This document shows, in pieces, positions 1 to 5,097 of a stretch of 5,322 nt of DNA. Numbering within the stretch: position 1 is the stretch's first letter; each line of letters starts with the position of its first letter. Under the pieces are notes generated by a model. It saw nothing but the letters and a program-made list of their open reading frames with translations. It searched no databases and was not told the origin of the DNA. Position numbers and translations under genes: made by a program. This stretch comes from CALACW01 sp002431305 (GTDB lineage Bacteria; Bacillota; Clostridia; Oscillospirales; Acutalibacteraceae). The stretch is from assembly GCA_937890355.1 (NCBI GenBank), contig CALACW010000137.1:1-5322 (forward strand), read 5' to 3'.

Positions 1-341
1 GTGACCGCGGGAAGTCCCTGCTGTTCATTTATATCGACGGGAATTCCTCGTCCGTTATCCCTGACCTCTATAATGTCGCCGGGGAGAATATTAACCTCAA
101 TATGCGTACAGTAACCCGCCAAAGCCTCGTCTATCGAGTTGTCGACAATCTCGTATACGAGATGATGAAGACCTTTAGGACCGGTGGAACCGATATACAT
201 ACCGGGTCTCTTTCTTACCGCCTCGAGACCCTCGAGAACCTGAATCTGATCCGCGCCGTATTTTTCATGAACAACGGTGTCCATGACCTCGGTGCCGTCA
301 GGCTCGGTTATAATGTCGATTTTGTTTTCAATCTCGTCCAA
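1..341 (-). CDS. gyrB: DNA gyrase subunit B, N-terminal part (cut by window edge)
   Basis: ATPase subunit of DNA gyrase, the type II topoisomerase that introduces negative supercoils ahead of forks together with GyrA. The reading frame is open from 341 to the window edge (113 full codons, the last at 3-5). Visible GHKL ATPase elements: RKRPGMYIG at residues 43-51, the LVYEIVDNSIDEAL segment with the expected catalytic Glu64 and metal-binding Asn68, and DNGRGIPV starting at Asp95. The proposed start is TTG at 339-341, because no ATG lies in frame nearby and an AAAGGA site (353-358) sits 11 bases upstream. A second TTG at 348-350 is too close to that site. The start gives about 30 residues before the conserved QIQVLEGLEAV stretch, somewhat longer than usual. 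The gene follows remB after a 95-base gap with a hairpin, so it may have its own expression control. Family assignment is certain; the exact start is not. Confidence 0.96.
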   Translation of the reverse strand, partial: MDEIENKIDIITEPDGTEVMDTVVHEKYGADQIQVLEGLEAVRKRPGMYIGSTGPKGLHHLVYEIVDNSIDEALAGYCTHIEVNILPGDIIEVRDNGRGIPVDINEQQGLPAV

Positions 342-352
342 AAAAAACAACG

Positions 353-358
353 TCCTTT
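353..358 (-). promoter_or_regulatory. Ribosome-binding site of gyrB
   Basis: AAAGGA on the minus strand, 11 bases before the TTG at 341. It is the only purine-rich site nearby and decides between the two in-frame TTG codons (348-350 would leave just 2 bases). Spacing is slightly long, so the start remains tentative. Confidence 0.55.
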
Positions 359-378
359 CCTGAAAGGGAGCATTTCCC

Positions 379-402
379 CGCGGGATGAATTTAAAACCCG
401 CG
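379..402 (-). promoter_or_regulatory. GC-rich hairpin in the gyrB leader
   Basis: A perfect 6-bp inverted repeat (CGCGGG at 379-384 and CCCGCG at 397-402) flanks a 12-base AT-rich loop. It stands out in the otherwise AT-rich 95-base remB-gyrB gap. On the minus strand it lies about 20 bases before the gyrB ribosome-binding site and is not followed by a T-run, so it is not a standard intrinsic terminator. It could be an mRNA stabiliser, a processing site or a regulatory leader structure. The structure is seen; the role is inferred. Confidence 0.4.
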
Positions 403-436
403 TTTATGATAATTGAATATAAATAAATGAATTTAA

Positions 437-697
437 CTAATAATCTTTCTTTTCGAGTCGTTTAATAAGTGTCGGCACGGCGGGCTGAGAGATATACACT
501 TTCCTGCCGTTTTTCTTATCCTCGGTTACAGTGAACGACTTCGGCAGTTCTTCCGAAACGTTAATAACATCGCCGTCTTTCTGCGCTTTATTAAGATAAT
601 CGCGCGTATTCTTCATGACGGTGGTATTATCAAGGTCGAATATTCCTATAATCGTATTTGTTTTAATAACGGTCGACTGACCGAGATGAAGATACAT
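437..697 (-). CDS. remB: RemB/RemA-family (DUF370) regulatory protein
   Basis: An 86-residue protein starting MYLHLGQSTVIKTNTIIGIF, which matches the RemB (YaaB) proteins found between recF and gyrB in Bacillus and Clostridia (about 80-90 residues). In B. subtilis the RemA and RemB proteins activate biofilm matrix genes, and RemA is a DNA-binding protein. The visible pattern is typical: N-terminal MYxHLG, the GIFDLDN segment around residues 18-24, then a region around residues 50-60 with PKSFTVT and a late VYISQPAVPTLIKRL segment. There is no signal peptide or membrane segment. The start ATG (695-697) lies one base after the recF stop, and a GGGAAAGG stretch inside the recF end (711-718) is 13 bases upstream, so translation is probably coupled to recF. 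The stop is TAG at 437-439. Regulatory targets in this organism cannot be read from the sequence. Confidence 0.88.
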   Translation of the reverse strand: MYLHLGQSTVIKTNTIIGIFDLDNTTVMKNTRDYLNKAQKDGDVINVSEELPKSFTVTEDKKNGRKVYISQPAVPTLIKRLEKKDY

Positions 698-698
698 T

Positions 699-1796
699 TT
701 ACTTTAAAACCTTTCCCGCATAAATATGAAACGTCTTTCCAGAGCATAATCTCATTACGCTCGACGGTTCGCAGCACGTTATTAAAACCTGCCTGTCCTT
801 TATATTGTTAAGAATATAATCCTGCCTTTTTACGTCGAGTTCGCTCATAACGTCGTCGAGAAGAATTACGGGCTGTTCGCCTGTTTTCTGAGATAAAATC
901 TCAGCCTCGCCCAGCTTCATAGCAAGCGCCGCGCTCCTCTGCTGCCCCTGCGAACCGAAATTTCTCGCCGGAACCGAATTTATAAGAATCTCGATGTCGT
1001 CCCTGTGCGCTCCTACAGAAGCACAGCAGAACCGTCTGTCCTCGTTTTCGCATTTTTTAAAAAGTTCAAGATAATAATCCTTTGACAGTTCTGCGTTTTT
1101 CGTATATCCCGACGGTGTTTTTACTTTATATACAAGGCTCATTTCCTCTCTGTTCGACGAAAGCCCCGAATATATAAGCGACGTTTTTTCATTTAACGAC
1201 TCGATATACTTTTTACGCTCCGACGCTATCATGCACGAAAACCCGGCAAGACGGTCGTTCCATATATCGAGCATTTCATAAAGCTCCGGGTGATATTTCA
1301 AATCCTTTAAAAACGAATTGCGCTGTAATAAAGTCTTGTTATATTCGCTCAAAAGGGAAGCGTACCCGCTTTTTAACTGACACAGCGCGATATCGCAGAA
1401 TTTTCGTCTCTCCGACGGCGAACCGCTGACTAAAGATAAATACGCGGGTGAAAACACAACGCTCCCGAGAGCCCCTATAAGTTCGGAATTTGATTTTTTG
1501 ATAACGGAATTCAGTTTAATCCTCTTGCTCTGCGAGAAAATCAACGATATATCCTGTTCTCTTGACTGAGCGTAAAAATCAACGTCGATTTTCGCAAAAT
1601 CACAGCCGAATTTAATAAATTCCTTTTCCCTCGATTTTCTGAAACTCTTAAATCCTCCGCACAGCCACACAGCCTCGAGAATATTCGTTTTGCCCTGTCC
1701 GTTCTCTCCGAATATTACGTTAACCCCGTCGTCAAAACAAAGTTCCGCGTTTTCGATATTTCTGAAATTCTGTAATTTCAGCTCAGTAACTTTCAT
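699..1796 (-). CDS. recF: DNA replication and repair protein RecF
   Basis: A 365-residue SMC-like ABC ATPase. RecF works with RecO and RecR to load RecA at single-strand gaps and stalled forks. Motifs seen: N-terminal MKVTELKLQNFRNI, Walker A GENGQGKT at residues 30-37, ABC signature GSQGQQRS at 281-288, Walker B VILLDD at 310-315, and a D-loop SELD at 318-321. The central region carries the usual SERRKFCD segment (128-135) and GAHRDD (262-267). Length is normal for the family (about 360-375) and nothing is missing. The start ATG overlaps the yaaA stop in an ATGA arrangement (1793-1796), and the upstream purine stretch is weak, which points to translational coupling. It sits fourth in the dnaA-dnaN-yaaA-recF-remB-gyrB order. 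Confidence 0.97.
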   Translation of the reverse strand: MKVTELKLQNFRNIENAELCFDDGVNVIFGENGQGKTNILEAVWLCGGFKSFRKSREKEFIKFGCDFAKIDVDFYAQSREQDISLIFSQSKRIKLNSVIKKSNSELIGALGSVVFSPAYLSLVSGSPSERRKFCDIALCQLKSGYASLLSEYNKTLLQRNSFLKDLKYHPELYEMLDIWNDRLAGFSCMIASERKKYIESLNEKTSLIYSGLSSNREEMSLVYKVKTPSGYTKNAELSKDYYLELFKKCENEDRRFCCASVGAHRDDIEILINSVPARNFGSQGQQRSAALAMKLGEAEILSQKTGEQPVILLDDVMSELDVKRQDYILNNIKDRQVLITCCEPSSVMRLCSGKTFHIYAGKVLK

Positions 1797-2041
1797 CGTT
1801 TCTTAATTATATAAACGGTGTTTTCGTACTCGATTTTATCGCCGTCCCTTAGCTTCTTTCCTCTTTGCAGACATTCCTCGCCGTTTACGGATATTTCGCC
1901 CTCGGTAATGAGAATTTTCGCATGGCCGCCCGTCCCGGCAATATCGCACAGTTTCAGCGCCGAATCGAGTTTAATAAAATCGGTGTCTATATATATTTCC
2001 TTTTCCTGTCGTTTTACGGCTTTTACTTTAATAACTTTCAT
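1793..2041 (-). CDS. yaaA: S4-domain RNA-binding protein (YaaA/RlbA type)
   Basis: An 82-residue protein with one S4-like RNA-binding fold: IYIDTDFIKLDSALKL at residues 16-31, then a GTGGHAK turn (36-42), ITEGEISVNGE (45-55) and RGKKLRDGDKIE (60-71). This matches the small YaaA protein encoded between dnaN and recF in Bacillus (71 residues); here there are about 15 extra basic N-terminal residues. A role in ribosome assembly has been proposed for the family, but the RNA target here is unknown. The gene begins 7 bases after the dnaN stop, with GGATGA (2049-2054) overlapping that stop as the likely ribosome-binding site, and ends in a 4-base overlap with recF. The position and overlaps imply co-expression with dnaN and recF. 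Confidence 0.9.
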   Translation of the reverse strand: MKVIKVKAVKRQEKEIYIDTDFIKLDSALKLCDIAGTGGHAKILITEGEISVNGEECLQRGKKLRDGDKIEYENTVYIIKKR

Positions 2042-2048
2042 ATTTTTA

Positions 2049-3152
2049 TCATCCGTTCAGCCTTACGGGCAGTATGAGATAAGTGTAAGCGTCGCCGACG
2101 GTCGGGACTATGCACACGGGCGATAGGGGATTGACTATCGTCATCAGAACCTCGTCGTCCTCGCTCGCCCTCAGCGCGTCGAGAACATAGCGCGCCTGAA
2201 TTCCTATACATGTTTCGTCTCCGTCAATGGAAACGTCTACCCTGTCGCTTGCCGCACCGAGAGCCGTTGCTGTCGAAATTCTCGCCTCGCCGTTTCTGAA
2301 TTCCATTTTTAAAGGGGCCTTGAATCTGTCGGTAATTATAAGCGAAACGCGTTCGACGGATTCAATCATATCTTTTGATTTTATTCGGATAACGGTATTT
2401 CTCTCGTTAGTCAGAATCGCGGTATAGTTCATAAACTCGCCGTCAAGAAGCCTTGAAACGACGGTATATCCTTCGATATTAAATATAATATGCTGTCTGC
2501 CGAGTCCGATTTTAACGAAATTGTCCGTATCGGGAATCAGCTTTATAACCTCTGCAAGCGTTTTTGCCGGTACGACGAAATTAAGATTTTCACCGTTATA
2601 CTCGATAAATTCTTTTCTTATCGCAAGACGGTGAGCGTCTATCGCAACTAATTTGAGTTCTCCGGGGCTTACCTCGAATTTAATACCCCTCATGATCATT
2701 CTGATATCATTAAGCGAGACGGAGAAAATAGTTTTTCTGACCATATCTTTTAAAACGGACTGAGAAACGGTCAGCTCTTTGCCGTTTATGATTGACGGCA
2801 GCTCGGGGTAATCCTTAGGATTAATGCCTGTCATAAAGTACTCGATATCTCCGCAGTATATTTTACACTGCAGTTTATCGTCGACTTCCAGTATTACGTC
2901 CTCATAGGGTATGTGTTTTATAATATCGCAGAATGTGCGCGCGTTTATTATAACCGTGCCCTCCTCGACGACGTTTGCCTCGATTACGGTGCTTATTCCT
3001 ATTTCAAGATCGTATCCTGTCATCTTAAGAGAGTTTTCCTGCGTCTTCATGAGTATGCCCTCGAGTACAGGCATGCTCGTTTTTGTGACAACCGCTTTTT
3101 GAACATTCAATGCGGCTTCGCAGAGCACAGATGTTTTGCAAATTACTTTCAT
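2049..3152 (-). CDS. dnaN: DNA polymerase III beta subunit (sliding clamp)
   Basis: A 367-residue processivity clamp, normal length for the family. It forms a ring dimer around DNA and tethers polymerase, ligase and mismatch-repair proteins. Three clamp domains are evident: the first begins MKVICKTSVLCEAALN; the central part contains NPKDYPELP (111-119) and KLVAIDAHRLAIRKE (167-181, matching the conserved DGHRLA-type motif); the C-terminus ends LPVRLNG, equivalent to the MPMRL tail that lines the partner-binding cleft. NPLSPVCI (341-348) matches the conserved late segment. The start ATG (3150-3152) is supported by GGGTGA six bases upstream. The gene opens the tight dnaN-yaaA-recF-remB cluster and lies directly after the probable origin. 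Its 5' coding part contains an exact copy of the proposed DnaA box (3097-3105). Confidence 0.97.
   Translation of the reverse strand: MKVICKTSVLCEAALNVQKAVVTKTSMPVLEGILMKTQENSLKMTGYDLEIGISTVIEANVVEEGTVIINARTFCDIIKHIPYEDVILEVDDKLQCKIYCGDIEYFMTGINPKDYPELPSIINGKELTVSQSVLKDMVRKTIFSVSLNDIRMIMRGIKFEVSPGELKLVAIDAHRLAIRKEFIEYNGENLNFVVPAKTLAEVIKLIPDTDNFVKIGLGRQHIIFNIEGYTVVSRLLDGEFMNYTAILTNERNTVIRIKSKDMIESVERVSLIITDRFKAPLKMEFRNGEARISTATALGAASDRVDVSIDGDETCIGIQARYVLDALRASEDDEVLMTIVNPLSPVCIVPTVGDAYTYLILPVRLNG
3097..3105 (+). promoter_or_regulatory. Possible DnaA box variant inside dnaN
   Basis: TTTTGAACA on the plus strand is an exact match (9 of 9) to the reverse complement of the consensus built from the intergenic repeats. 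Its orientation is opposite to theirs. It lies in codons around residues 16-19 of dnaN, so part of the match may simply be coding constraint. Confidence 0.3.
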
Positions 3153-3158
3153 TTCGTC

Positions 3159-3164
3159 TCACCC
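3159..3164 (-). promoter_or_regulatory. Ribosome-binding site of dnaN
   Basis: GGGTGA on the minus strand, 6 bases before the dnaN ATG. It complements the 3' end of 16S rRNA (GGTGA portion) and supports the chosen start. Confidence 0.75.
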
Positions 3165-3198
3165 GTTTATATATAATATCATAGAGTATACTTTTAGG
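3165..3198. other. Candidate DNA unwinding element next to dnaN
   Basis: AT-rich stretch directly beyond the trio tract on the dnaN side; only 4 of the 30 bases at 3166-3195 are G or C. In B. subtilis the trio sits at the edge of the melted region, so this is where duplex opening would be expected. It also contains the only plausible -10 boxes for dnaN. Confidence 0.5.
3185..3190 (-). promoter_or_regulatory. Weak candidate -10 box for dnaN
   Basis: TATACT on the minus strand matches five of six bases of TATAAT and lies about 33 bases before the dnaN start. The hexamer 17 bases further upstream (CTGCAA) matches the -35 consensus in only three positions, and the box falls in the AT-rich unwinding segment, where such matches arise easily. 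Confidence 0.22.
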
Positions 3199-3216
3199 TA
3201 GCAGTAGTTGCAGTAG
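3199..3216. other. DnaA-trio-like tract of the origin
   Basis: Six trinucleotides TAG-CAG-TAG-TTG-CAG-TAG on the plus strand, read 3' to 5' as GAT, GAC, GTT, GAT, GAC, GAT. Five of six have GA in the first two positions, as in the B. subtilis DnaA-trio (3'-GAT-5' repeats). The tract is separated from two abutting 9-mer repeats by a 4-base GC-rich spacer (3217-3220), in the same order and on the same strand relative to dnaA and dnaN as in the B. subtilis basal unwinding system. It is the likely site for DnaA filament growth on single-stranded DNA. Confidence 0.65.
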
Positions 3217-3220
3217 GGAC

Positions 3221-3238
3221 TATTCAAACTGTTCAAAT
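3221..3238 (+). repeat. Two abutting DnaA-box-like 9-mers beside the trio tract
   Basis: TATTCAAAC (3221-3229) is followed without a gap by TGTTCAAAT (3230-3238). They occupy the place of the two DnaA boxes that load DnaA onto the trio tract in B. subtilis. They are the most diverged members of the six-copy 9-mer family (consensus TGTTCAAAA). DnaA binding is inferred from position. Confidence 0.55.
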
Positions 3239-3289
3239 CTCATTAATTCCCTTATTTTTCGGCGTTTCGCGCCCTCTGTTTTTAAACCT

Positions 3290-3299
3290 TTCGTACGAA
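3290..3299. repeat. 10-bp palindrome in the origin
   Basis: TTCGTACGAA is a perfect palindrome lying between the lone 9-mer (3307) and the trio-side boxes. A second small hairpin, GGCG/CGCC with a 5-base loop, is at 3261-3273. Either could bind an origin regulator or form local structure; no known operator is recognised. Confidence 0.35.
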
Positions 3300-3306
3300 C
3301 AAAACG

Positions 3307-3315
3307 CGTTCAAAA
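3307..3315 (+). repeat. Isolated DnaA-box-like 9-mer
   Basis: CGTTCAAAA matches the TGTTCAAAA consensus in eight of nine positions and has the same orientation as the other five copies. It sits midway between the dnaA-side cluster and the trio-side pair. Confidence 0.5.
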
Positions 3316-3320
3316 ATATG

Positions 3321-3386
3321 AGTTTTGATTTCCCTGATTTTTCCCTGTTTTTCACGGTTCAAAAAACGATGTTCAAAATCAAAACT
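3321..3386. repeat. 11-bp inverted repeat around the dnaA-side box cluster
   Basis: AGTTTTGATTT (3321-3331) and its exact complement AAATCAAAACT (3376-3386) are separated by 44 bases. The right arm fills the space between two 9-mers (3370-3378 and 3387-3395). The stem would enclose the TTTCCCTG repeats and one 9-mer. Confidence 0.45.
3329..3347 (+). repeat. TTTCCCTG direct repeat with 11-bp period
   Basis: TTTCCCTG occurs at 3329-3336 and 3340-3347, so the copies are about one helical turn apart and lie on the same DNA face. They are in the middle of the origin between 9-mers, which suggests a phased site for an accessory protein. No known binding motif is recognised. Confidence 0.45.
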
Positions 3387-3395
3387 TGTTCAAAA
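3356..3395 (+). repeat. Cluster of three DnaA-box-like 9-mers
   Basis: GGTTCAAAA (3356-3364), TGTTCAAAA (3370-3378) and TGTTCAAAA (3387-3395), all in the same orientation, with start-to-start distances of 14 and 17 bases. The last two are identical and define the consensus. The heptamer GTTCAAA occurs five times in this intergenic region, and I found it nowhere else on the plus strand of the window. It matches six of nine positions of TGTGGATAA, the complement of the classical DnaA box, in the same register. DnaA binding is inferred. Confidence 0.6.
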
Positions 3396-3456
3396 AATTT
3401 TACGTAAAAAAATAAGAAAAAAACATTTTATTTTTATTAATATACTTAATATATAT
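3392..3456. other. AT-rich block between dnaA and the box cluster
   Basis: Only 5 of 65 bases are G or C. It includes a 9-bp-period direct repeat TTAATATA (3437-3444 and 3446-3453) and long A runs. It may help duplex opening, act as bent or UP-like DNA, or serve as a poor dnaA transcript end: AAACATT (3421-3427) and AATGTTT (3465-3471) can pair, and a T-run follows on the minus strand. Its role is undecided. Confidence 0.4.
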
Positions 3457-3471
3457 CCCTTCTGAATGTTT

Positions 3472-4875
3472 TTATCTTTCGTTTCTGAAATTGTTAATCA
3501 GAGAATGAACGCTCGACTTGTACGTCGGGTCTTTTTTAATTTTCTCCTCAACCATGTCAATGGAATGTTTTATTGTCGAATGCTTCTTGCCTCCGAAATA
3601 GCTTCCTATATTCTCAAGCGAAACGCCCGTGACTTCTCTTATAATATAGATAGCCTCGTTTCTCGCGTTTTTTATATTCGCGTCTCTCTTTTCCGAGGTT
3701 ATATCCTCTTTCGTCGTGTCGTACTTGTCGGCTATTTCCTCGATTATCTCCTCGACTACCGCCGAAACGGGACGCGTGTCGGTAGCTATATCCTTTATAA
3801 TATCCTGTATAATCGCCATCGTAGGCTCTATTCCGTGAAGCGACTGCATTGCCGCTATCTTCTTGACAGTGCCCTCAATCTGTCTTATGTTATCTTTAAT
3901 TTTTTCGGCTATGTAGTTAATTATCGGCTGCGAGAGTTTGAGTCCCAAGTCCTCTGCCTTCTTTATAACAATAGCCGTTCTCGTCTCGACGTCGGGAGAA
4001 TGTATATCGGCTGTCAGTCCGCTTTCGAATCTCGTCTTGATTCGCTCGTCGAGATTTTCTATTTCCTTCGGCGGACGGTCGGACGTCAGGACAATCTGTT
4101 TTCCGTTGTTTACCAGGTCGTTGAATGTGTGGAAAAACTCTTCCTGAGTCGAAACTTTCTTTTTGATAAACTGAATATCGTCTATAAAAAGAGCGTCAAC
4201 GTTTCTGTATTTTTCCCTGAACGCCGCCATATCCTTATTCGTAATACACGCGATGAATTCGTTCATGAACTTTTCACTCGTCGTGTACAGAATATTGATT
4301 CCGGGATTTCTCTTTTTAAACTGGTCGCGTATTGCGAGCATAAGATGCGTTTTGCCCAGTCCGCTTCTGCCGTATATGAATAACGGATTATATACGGCGC
4401 CCGGATGCGATGTCGCGACTCTCCACGACGCGGCGTGAGCGTATTTGTTTGACTCGCCGACTATGAAGTTATCGAACGTGTAGCTTGTCATGTACGGAGT
4501 AAACGAACTCTCCTCCCTGTTAAATGTGTTTATATCCGAGGATGTTTCTTTTACGGGCTCGGGCTTTGCCGTTTCTTCTTTTACGGGCTCGGGAGCTTTT
4601 TCATTTTTCTTTTTTTTGTTCTCTATTTCCGGGTCTATTTCGAAATTTATATCTATTTCAAATCCCAGTATTTCCTCAAACGCTTTTTTAAATGTATCCG
4701 CGAATTTGCTTTTAAGTATCGAGTTTCTGAAGTCGTTGCATGAAATTATGGTGACAGTTCCGTCTTCGTATCTTGCGTCGGAAATGGTCATTATCCACGA
4801 CTTATATGAAGTTTCGGACATTGTAGATCTGCAGTAACCGCATACGCTGTTCCATACTTCTTCAAAAGAATCCAT
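3472..4875 (-). CDS. dnaA: Chromosomal replication initiator DnaA
   Basis: A 467-residue AAA+ initiator that binds origin boxes, forms an ATP-dependent filament and opens oriC. Domain I (about 1-80) has the SWIMTIS patch; domain II (about 82-128) is a Lys/Glu/Pro linker with a PEPVKE repeat. Domain III has Walker A GRSGLGKT (169-176), Walker B ALFIDD (228-233), sensor 1 VLTSDRPP (262-269), box VII RIKTRF (278-283) and sensor 2 NIRQIEG (329-335). Domain IV (about 372-467) is the helix-turn-helix part, with motif GGKKHSTIKHS (428-438). I chose ATG at 4875, not the in-frame GTG at 4899, because AAAGGA lies 9 bases before the ATG and MDSFEEVW matches family N-termini; the GTG form would place that site inside the gene. 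Domain IV departs from the family at DNA-reading positions: RPRQ becomes NARN, DHTT becomes KHST, and the Pro of SLPEIG becomes Glu421. Confidence 0.97.
   Translation of the reverse strand: MDSFEEVWNSVCGYCRSTMSETSYKSWIMTISDARYEDGTVTIISCNDFRNSILKSKFADTFKKAFEEILGFEIDINFEIDPEIENKKKKNEKAPEPVKEETAKPEPVKETSSDINTFNREESSFTPYMTSYTFDNFIVGESNKYAHAASWRVATSHPGAVYNPLFIYGRSGLGKTHLMLAIRDQFKKRNPGINILYTTSEKFMNEFIACITNKDMAAFREKYRNVDALFIDDIQFIKKKVSTQEEFFHTFNDLVNNGKQIVLTSDRPPKEIENLDERIKTRFESGLTADIHSPDVETRTAIVIKKAEDLGLKLSQPIINYIAEKIKDNIRQIEGTVKKIAAMQSLHGIEPTMAIIQDIIKDIATDTRPVSAVVEEIIEEIADKYDTTKEDITSEKRDANIKNARNEAIYIIREVTGVSLENIGSYFGGKKHSTIKHSIDMVEEKIKKDPTYKSSVHSLINNFRNER
4546..4593 (-). repeat. 30-bp-period repeat in the dnaA linker
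   Basis: An exact 18-base match occurs at 4546-4563 and 4576-4593 with a 30-base period. It encodes PEPVKE twice in the domain II linker (residues 96-101 and 105-110). The linker is the least conserved part of DnaA, so this is probably a recent tandem duplication with little functional weight. Confidence 0.7.
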
Positions 4876-4884
4876 TAACCGTTG

Positions 4885-4890
4885 TCCTTT
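4885..4890 (-). promoter_or_regulatory. Ribosome-binding site of dnaA
   Basis: AAAGGA on the minus strand, 9 bases before the ATG at 4873-4875. It lies downstream of the alternative GTG (4897-4899) and so argues for the shorter protein. Confidence 0.7.
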
Positions 4891-5097
4891 CCCTTTCACG
4901 TCCCGGAGAACAAAAAGATGTTTTTTATTGCTAATGAGCGAAAAATCGTCTCGGACGTGTAAAAATCATGTTTTAGTATTCAGTTATGATTTATTACTTT
5001 GACTGTAAAAACGTCTCATATCGCGTTTAAAACGCATTTTCACACATACTACATTTTAACACGAAAATTATAATTAATCAATACGCATACAGATAAA

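Larger units (their letters stand above)
3153..3471. other. oriC: Probable chromosomal origin of replication (oriC), dnaA-dnaN intergenic
   Basis: This 319-base gene-free gap has the layout expected of a Bacillota origin. Reading from dnaA to dnaN there is an AT-rich block (3392-3456), a cluster of three 9-mers (3356-3395), two TTTCCCTG repeats, a lone 9-mer (3307-3315), a GC-richer stretch with small palindromes, two abutting 9-mers (3221-3238), a GC spacer, a DnaA-trio-like tract (3199-3216) and a second AT-rich block just before dnaN. No TTATCCACA-like canonical box is present; the repeated 9-mer is TGTTCAAAA. Origin identity rests on gene context, the trio tract and the repeat array. Use of the gap as oriC is inferred. 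Confidence 0.85.

Noticed and set aside
102..416. Plus-strand frame of 104 codons
   Set aside because: It lies antisense to the gyrB start and its leader; the minus strand gives a clear GyrB N-terminus.
1818..2126. Plus-strand frames over yaaA and the end of dnaN
   Set aside because: Antisense shadows without ribosome-binding sites or recognisable domains.
2271..2277. TGTCGAA, a Spo0A-box-like word (also at 3574-3580)
   Set aside because: Both copies are inside coding sequence (dnaN and dnaA), are short words and are not near the origin boxes.
3466..4383. Plus-strand frame of 305 codons antisense to dnaA
   Set aside because: Arg/Tyr/Leu-rich composition typical of antisense shadow of a real gene; the minus-strand frame is unmistakable DnaA.
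4791..4799. TTATCCACG, 8 of 9 to the canonical DnaA box
   Set aside because: Part of the conserved SWIMTI coding stretch of dnaA domain I; single and not in a cluster.
4918..4962. Plus-strand 14-codon frame preceded by GGAG
   Set aside because: Too short, no family resemblance, likely chance in AT-rich upstream DNA.
4958..5046. TTTTTACACG, TTTTTACAG and TGTGTGAAA on the minus strand as degenerate DnaA boxes
   Set aside because: They match the canonical or variant box too poorly and do not share one consensus.
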